In this document: piece after piece, positions 61,734-64,000 of the stretch
Layout of the letters: every line of letters starts with the position of its first letter
Position numbering within the stretch: the first letter of the stretch is position 1
Assembly (NCBI GenBank): GCA_017506865.1
Contig: JAFCMP010000334.1
Coordinates: 248,001 to 312,000 of the forward strand
DNA length: 64,000 nt
Reading direction: 5' to 3'
DNA from: Tribonema minus
Taxonomy: Eukaryota; Sar; Xanthophyceae; Tribonematales; Tribonemataceae
The notes under the pieces: generated by a model
Told to the model about the DNA's origin: nothing
What the model saw: only the letters and a program-made list of their open reading frames with translations
Database searches by the model: none
Translations under genes and position numbers: made by a program

Positions 61734-63050
61734 GGCGCTTTGCTGATTTACCCCCCCCACTGATCACCTACGGCAGCTCCTCCCGATCAGCTCGCGCCTC
61801 GCACTCTATGCCTGCCCGGCGGACACACCGACCGAGTTCTGCTTTTGGTCTGCAGCAGACACTTGCGCTATCGCCGCCGTGCAAACAGACTCCCCAGAGT
61901 GTCCAGAAGCCGACAATCACAGGTAGCGTCTGGTGCAGCGACGAGCCCTGCCCTTGCGTCCCTAATCGTGTGCGAGCTATGATTTTATTGCTCTCGGTGT
62001 CTGTTGAAGGGCCCTGAACAAATCCCTCCGAAAATCTATGTCTGCTGGCACTCTCTTGCAGGCATCATCGCCACAACAGCAAGCGGTAGAGGGTGAAGGT
62101 GCATGGAGGCCAATTGGTTGATCATGCGACAAAATCGATCATATCCTCATGCACTCCTCACGATGGCCGAATGCTAGCGGTGCATCAGGAAAACAGTGGC
62201 AGTTTCGGCTACTGGTGGATCGCCCACACATACGCAGTCAGTGCCCGACACAGTCATGACAGTCATGACGCTTCTGGCGTCGTCGTCACTCTCGAAGCAG
62301 TTGGCTTGGCTGCCAGTTGCTCGGTGGGCTTCTCACATGACACGCACACGTAGATGTGCCGGTGTATGGTTTTTGAAGTCTGCTCAGGTTGAGCCTCGCT
62401 GTTGAAGGCCCCGCTACCTGGGTGGAGTGGCAGCTGGACTGTCGCTCGTCTGTCGACAAGGCGTAATGGGGCTCGTTCTGTGCTCCAACGTGCTGTTTCG
62501 AAAAAAACACCAATTGAAGTTTCACCATAACTCGTTAGTTCACAGATATTGATCACAGCTTTGACAACCATAATGGTCTTCAATGCTAGCATGACTTCAT
62601 GCTATTGAGCCAGCATCTATACTGTGATCACAACGCTGAAGTGGCCATTTGATGGACTCTTTCAAACAAAGGCACAAGGAAGCAGTCGATCCGGCCTTAG
62701 CCCCAAGCTTTGCTGCAGCATGTGCAGCTCACCATCTCATGGATTCGCAAAGCGGCAAAGCACAACATGGCTAGCGCAATCACGCCAACTGCCGTTGCCT
62801 CCTCGTTCAGCAGGGACGTCCACGGTCACGTGCATGCCACATTCAGCCAGCCCGCCAGCGCTGTCCTCATCAAATTTTACTGGCATCATAGGTATCGCAT
62901 TCCCCTGCATGCTGCAAGGCACAGAGCAAACACCATCCAACAAGGCAATCAGCCAAAACCTGACACACAGCAACCATCAGCACATACCAACAGCACACAC
63001 CATCACCAGTATCATGGGGGACCCATGGGGTGCATTACTCGCCCACAGGC
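61734..63050. other. Intergenic, nothing recognised
   Basis: It contains the 5' flank of the desiccation-related gene and the 3' flank of the gene ending at 63051. The plus-strand frame 62624-63274 is largely the complement of the latter's repeats and is not supported. Confidence 0.45.
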
Positions 63051-63908
63051 TCAATAGCCTTGGTACTGCTGCTGCGGCTGGCTTCGCCGCACGCCCTCGT
63101 CCATCGCCGCGTCCTCCTTGTAGTACGCCTGCTGCTGGTCCGGCGGCGCGCCGTAATTCGGCAGTCGCGCCGGCGGCGACTCCCCGCGGTACCGCGGATC
63201 ACCCCCCCCCGCCCCCCGCCCCGCGCGCAATTCGCGCTCGCGCTGGTACTCCTCCTCCTGCAGCCGCATGCTGAGGATGCCAGAGCCCACCTCGCCCCCC
63301 CTGCCCAGCCCGCCGTCCTGCTCATACTGCGCCATGCCGCCGACCCCCCCGTGCCCCCTGTCGCCGCCGTACTCATCGAGCAGCCGCTGCCGGTCCGAGC
63401 TGCCCCTGCGCAGCTGCTGCTGCTGCTGCGGCGGCGGCGCCTCCTGCTCATACAGGTCGCGCCGCGAGCCGCCGCCGCCGCCGCCGTCGAAATCCCGGTA
63501 CGAGTCGCCGCGCGGCCGCAGCTCCGCCGCCCTGCCGTCCTGCAGCTGGTAGTCCTCGCCGCGCAAGCGCGCGTCGCCGCCGCCGCCGCTGCCGCTGCCG
63601 CTGCCGCTGCCGCTGCCGCTGCCGCTGCCGCGCCGCGCCGCGTCGTGGTCCGCGGGCTGCGAGTAGTCGATGACGCGCGCGCCCCGGTCCTGCGCGTATG
63701 CATCGCGCGCGTAGCGGGGGTCGCCGCCGCTATCGCCGCCGCCGCTGCCATCGGCGTGCTGAAACTCGTCGCGCTGGGAGCGCTGCCCCTGGCGCCGGAA
63801 CTCGTCCATGTTGGAGCTGACGTCGCCGGCGCCGCGGCCGTGCGACTGGTACTCGTACTGCGGCGCATGTTGCGTGACGCGAGTGTTGCGGCGGAGGTGG
63901 ATTCAGGG
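63051..63908 (-). CDS. Last exon of a low-complexity, Gly/Gln/Arg-rich protein (partial)
   Basis: An open minus-strand frame runs from about 63908 (exact acceptor unclear) to the stop at 63051. It begins TQHAPQYEYQSHGRGAGDVS and continues with alternating charged and Gln/Gly segments: a (GS)n run encoded by a GCTGCC repeat near 63583-63631, DDAR/RGED-type patches, QQQQQ and a C-terminal PQQQYQGY. The composition (Arg, Gly, Tyr, Gln) predicts disorder, as in RNA-binding or condensate-forming proteins, but no folded domain is visible. Upstream exons lie beyond the window or were not identified. Confidence 0.55.
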
Positions 63909-64000
63909 TTGAGAGCGAGGGTTGAGAGCACCGCGTTGAGTCGTTGCGGAAGGCCATGCGCGGCTGAACGCGACTGTATGAATCACCATGTACATTGCTG

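Noticed and set aside
62624..63274. 216-codon plus-strand frame
   Set aside because: Its second half is the complement of the Gly/Gln/Arg-rich minus-strand exon and its first half has no features.

Overview
This is a GC-rich nuclear window from a eukaryote. The genes are split by spliceosomal introns (donors mostly GTGAG or GTGCG, acceptors mostly CAG) of roughly 30 to 1,300 bases, and there are no operons. The protein set (BET bromodomain protein, CK2 beta, Golgi Qb-SNARE, small Tim chaperone, TDP2, a desiccation-related ferritin-like protein) with two ankyrin genes of the GHLEVLQWARANGCPWD type suggests a photosynthetic stramenopile alga. The organism is inferred from gene style only.

Layout. 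A BET-type protein (single bromodomain plus NET domain) runs leftwards at 1304-7122. It is followed by a second leftward gene of unknown function with a conserved-looking beta-rich module (7803-12935). CK2 regulatory subunit beta lies at 15234-19329 (minus). Two tandem ankyrin paralogues are at 21196-22087 and 24650-25511 (plus). The Golgi SNARE GOSR1/GOS1 (26109-30424, minus) is divergent from a one-exon small Tim gene (30696-30947, plus), with a shared CT-rich promoter. A large secreted or type I membrane Gly/Ala/Ser-rich glycoprotein occupies 32259-40965 (minus). Fragments of two unrecognised genes follow (41166-41385 minus; 42812-44735 plus). Then comes an uninterrupted (TGTC)n array of about 4.84 kb (45021-49863). 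TDP2 is at 50138-55640 (plus), a signal-peptide-bearing desiccation-related protein at 58803-61733 (minus), and the last exon of a low-complexity protein at 63051-63908 (minus).

The exon models for TDP2, CK2 beta, GOSR1, the desiccation-related protein and most of BET and the glycoprotein were built by matching codon phase at every junction, and the phases agree throughout. They were not tested against RNA.

The most unusual feature is not a gene. At least four of the intron-containing genes carry short, decaying, usually tandem copies of their own exon edges (exon end plus splice site plus intron flank) in the neighbouring intron or just beyond the stop codon. Examples are the bromodomain exon, CK2 beta exon 3, TDP2 exons 3, 4 and 7, and a glycoprotein exon. 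Two further oddities are a +1 frame displacement shared by both ankyrin paralogues and a CTTCAA-type motif scattered through introns and spacers.
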